A DNA stretch of 29,562 nucleotides, from contig JAAAIG010000328.1 in assembly GCA_015852425.1 (NCBI GenBank), forward strand, positions 8,625 to 38,186. Direction: 5' to 3'. The notes under the pieces were generated by a model that was not told the origin of the DNA, did not search any database, and worked only from the letters and a program-made list of their open reading frames with translations. Made by a program: the position numbers and the translations under genes. The number at the start of each line of letters is the position of its first letter. Position 1 is the stretch's first letter. The DNA comes from Gryganskiella cystojenkinii. Lineage: Eukaryota; Mortierellomycota; Mortierellomycetes; Mortierellales; Mortierellaceae. Shown one piece after another: positions 28,665 through 29,562 of the stretch.

Positions 28665-29562
28665 TTACTTGTGGTGAAGGTCCTTGGCGATCTTCAACCA
28701 GGTCAAGTCGGGGTGGCGAGCGTTCTGGACATCATAGTCAAGGTGAACCTGAGCGGCAAAGAACTTGTTGTCATACTCGAGGGGAGTGTTAGTCTTGGTC
28801 GAGGCATAGATCTCACCGACGGGCAAACCGGCCGAGGCGGTCGTAGGCAAGGGAGTAAGACCACCAGGGGCGGTGTAGTTGATTGCCTGGAGCTCACCAA
28901 TCAAGTTCTTGTTGTTCATGACGAATCCACCGGGGAAGGAAAAGTAGGCCATGGAGCGCTTGTGGATACCACCAATGACATAGGTCTTGACCTTGTGGAC
29001 AATGTTGAATCGGGTCGCGATCATAGTGCAGGCAGATCCACACCAACCGTTGGAAACAATAGAGAGATCAGAGGCCTTCCAGGGGAAGGTCTCGGTGACA
29101 TTGGGCCAGCCTCCATAAAGGAAGAAATCACGCTGGGAGTATTGCTCGACGTGACCAGCACGCTTCTGCGAGACGGGTTTGGTGAACATGGACGAATCCT
29201 TGAAGGGCTGGCGAGTCTTGGCATCACCAAAGGTACGAGCATCAAAGAGCGAACCAATGTTGGGGTCAGAAGCGGCGGCCTTCTTTGCAGCACCCTGGAC
29301 ATACTTGTTGGAGCGGATATCCTGGGCAAAGTAAGGGTCGGCGTTGGGGAAGAACAACGAGTTGATAAAGTAGGCATAGTTAATGGATCCACCACCGTTG
29401 AAGGTGACATCAAGGATGACCTTCTTGGCACCGGCCTTCTTGATCGCCGAGAGACCATCAATGAAATCTTGGTATCCGGAGGCTGAAGGCTCCTCCGAGT
29501 TCAGGACAATGACGGCAGTGTCAGATTTGTCGAGCACGTAGAACGCGGCGTTGTCGGTCTGG
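28665..29562 (-). CDS. S41-family (tail-specific protease-like) peptidase, C-terminal part
   Basis: The frame is open from the right edge to the TAA at 28665-28667, giving 298 residues; the N-terminus, any signal peptide and earlier exons lie outside. S41 peptidases are serine peptidases related to C-terminal processing proteases. Visible landmarks are KKVILDVTFNGGGSINYAYF, the strand and Gly-rich loop of the fold, and VSNGWCGSACTMIATRF, which carries the proposed nucleophile Ser in a Cys-Gly-Ser-Ala-Cys setting. That setting parallels the C-A-S-T-C pattern of fungal S41 proteins. The paired Cys residues suggest an oxidising, secreted environment. The C-terminal 90 residues are Tyr/Asn/Thr-rich and end DLTWLKIAKDLHHK. 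Codon use is strongly biased, suggesting high expression. Family assignment is fairly secure; substrate is unknown. Confidence 0.8.
   Translation of the reverse strand, partial: QTDNAAFYVLDKSDTAVIVLNSEEPSASGYQDFIDGLSAIKKAGAKKVILDVTFNGGGSINYAYFINSLFFPNADPYFAQDIRSNKYVQGAAKKAAASDPNIGSLFDARTFGDAKTRQPFKDSSMFTKPVSQKRAGHVEQYSQRDFFLYGGWPNVTETFPWKASDLSIVSNGWCGSACTMIATRFNIVHKVKTYVIGGIHKRSMAYFSFPGGFVMNNKNLIGELQAINYTAPGGLTPLPTTASAGLPVGEIYASTKTNTPLEYDNKFFAAQVHLDYDVQNARHPDLTWLKIAKDLHHK

Noticed and set aside
28671..29486. 271-codon open frame on the plus strand
   Set aside because: Opposite the S41 peptidase exon; same codon-bias effect, no domain.
1..29562. tRNA, rRNA, CRISPR arrays, complete transposons or viral insertions
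   Set aside because: I looked for the tRNA T-loop pattern GGTTCGA in context, direct-repeat spacer arrays, terminal repeats and polymerase or transposase motifs and found none convincing. The zinc knuckles alone do not make a retroelement.

Overview
The window reads as nuclear DNA of a filamentous, early-diverging fungus, most likely Mortierella-like (Mortierellomycota). The signs are genes broken by many short GT-AG introns (mostly about 90-180 nt) with CTGAC/TTGAC-type branch sites, pyrimidine-rich leaders before start codons, and the mix of housekeeping genes. The lineage is an inference; nothing here fixes the species. I see no rRNA, tRNA, transposon, CRISPR array or biosynthetic cluster.

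Layout, left to right. (1) 1-1931, minus: 5' part of a TBC-domain Rab GTPase-activating protein, cut by the left edge. (2) 1932-3600: purine-rich upstream region with simple repeats. (3) 3601-7537, minus: mitochondrial 2-oxoglutarate dehydrogenase E1, three exons. (4) 7538-8714: divergent promoter region. (5) 8715-11823, plus: Sac1-type phosphoinositide phosphatase, twelve exons. (6) 12213-14360, plus: nuclear-looking leucine-rich-repeat protein. (7) 14662-16898, plus: divergent GT10 fucosyltransferase-like protein with a C-terminal membrane segment, two exons. (8) 17103-19033, minus: Aro8-type aminotransferase, three exons, one GC-AG intron. (9) 19034-20414: upstream and downstream sequence with no supportable gene. 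(10) 20415-24626, minus: 1362-residue coiled-coil protein with two CCHC zinc knuckles, two exons. (11) 25144-26415, minus: small protein with a myristoylation motif, a WW domain and a glycine-rich tail, six exons. (12) 26416-27410: divergent upstream region with a weak small-gene candidate. (13) 27411-28314, plus: DUF4604/KIAA1143-like protein, two exons. (14) 28665 to the right edge, minus: C-terminal part of an S41-family peptidase.

The genes do not form an obvious pathway. Two touch 2-oxoglutarate (E1 consumes it; Aro8-type transaminases use it as amino acceptor) and two belong to membrane traffic or lipid identity (TBC, Sac1), but this looks like ordinary fungal gene mixing. The parts most likely to be undescribed are the coiled-coil/zinc-knuckle protein, the myristoyl-WW-glycine-rich protein and the GT10-like protein with an unusual donor loop and topology. 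All exon joins below were worked out by hand from splice signals, phase and protein continuity, without transcript data.
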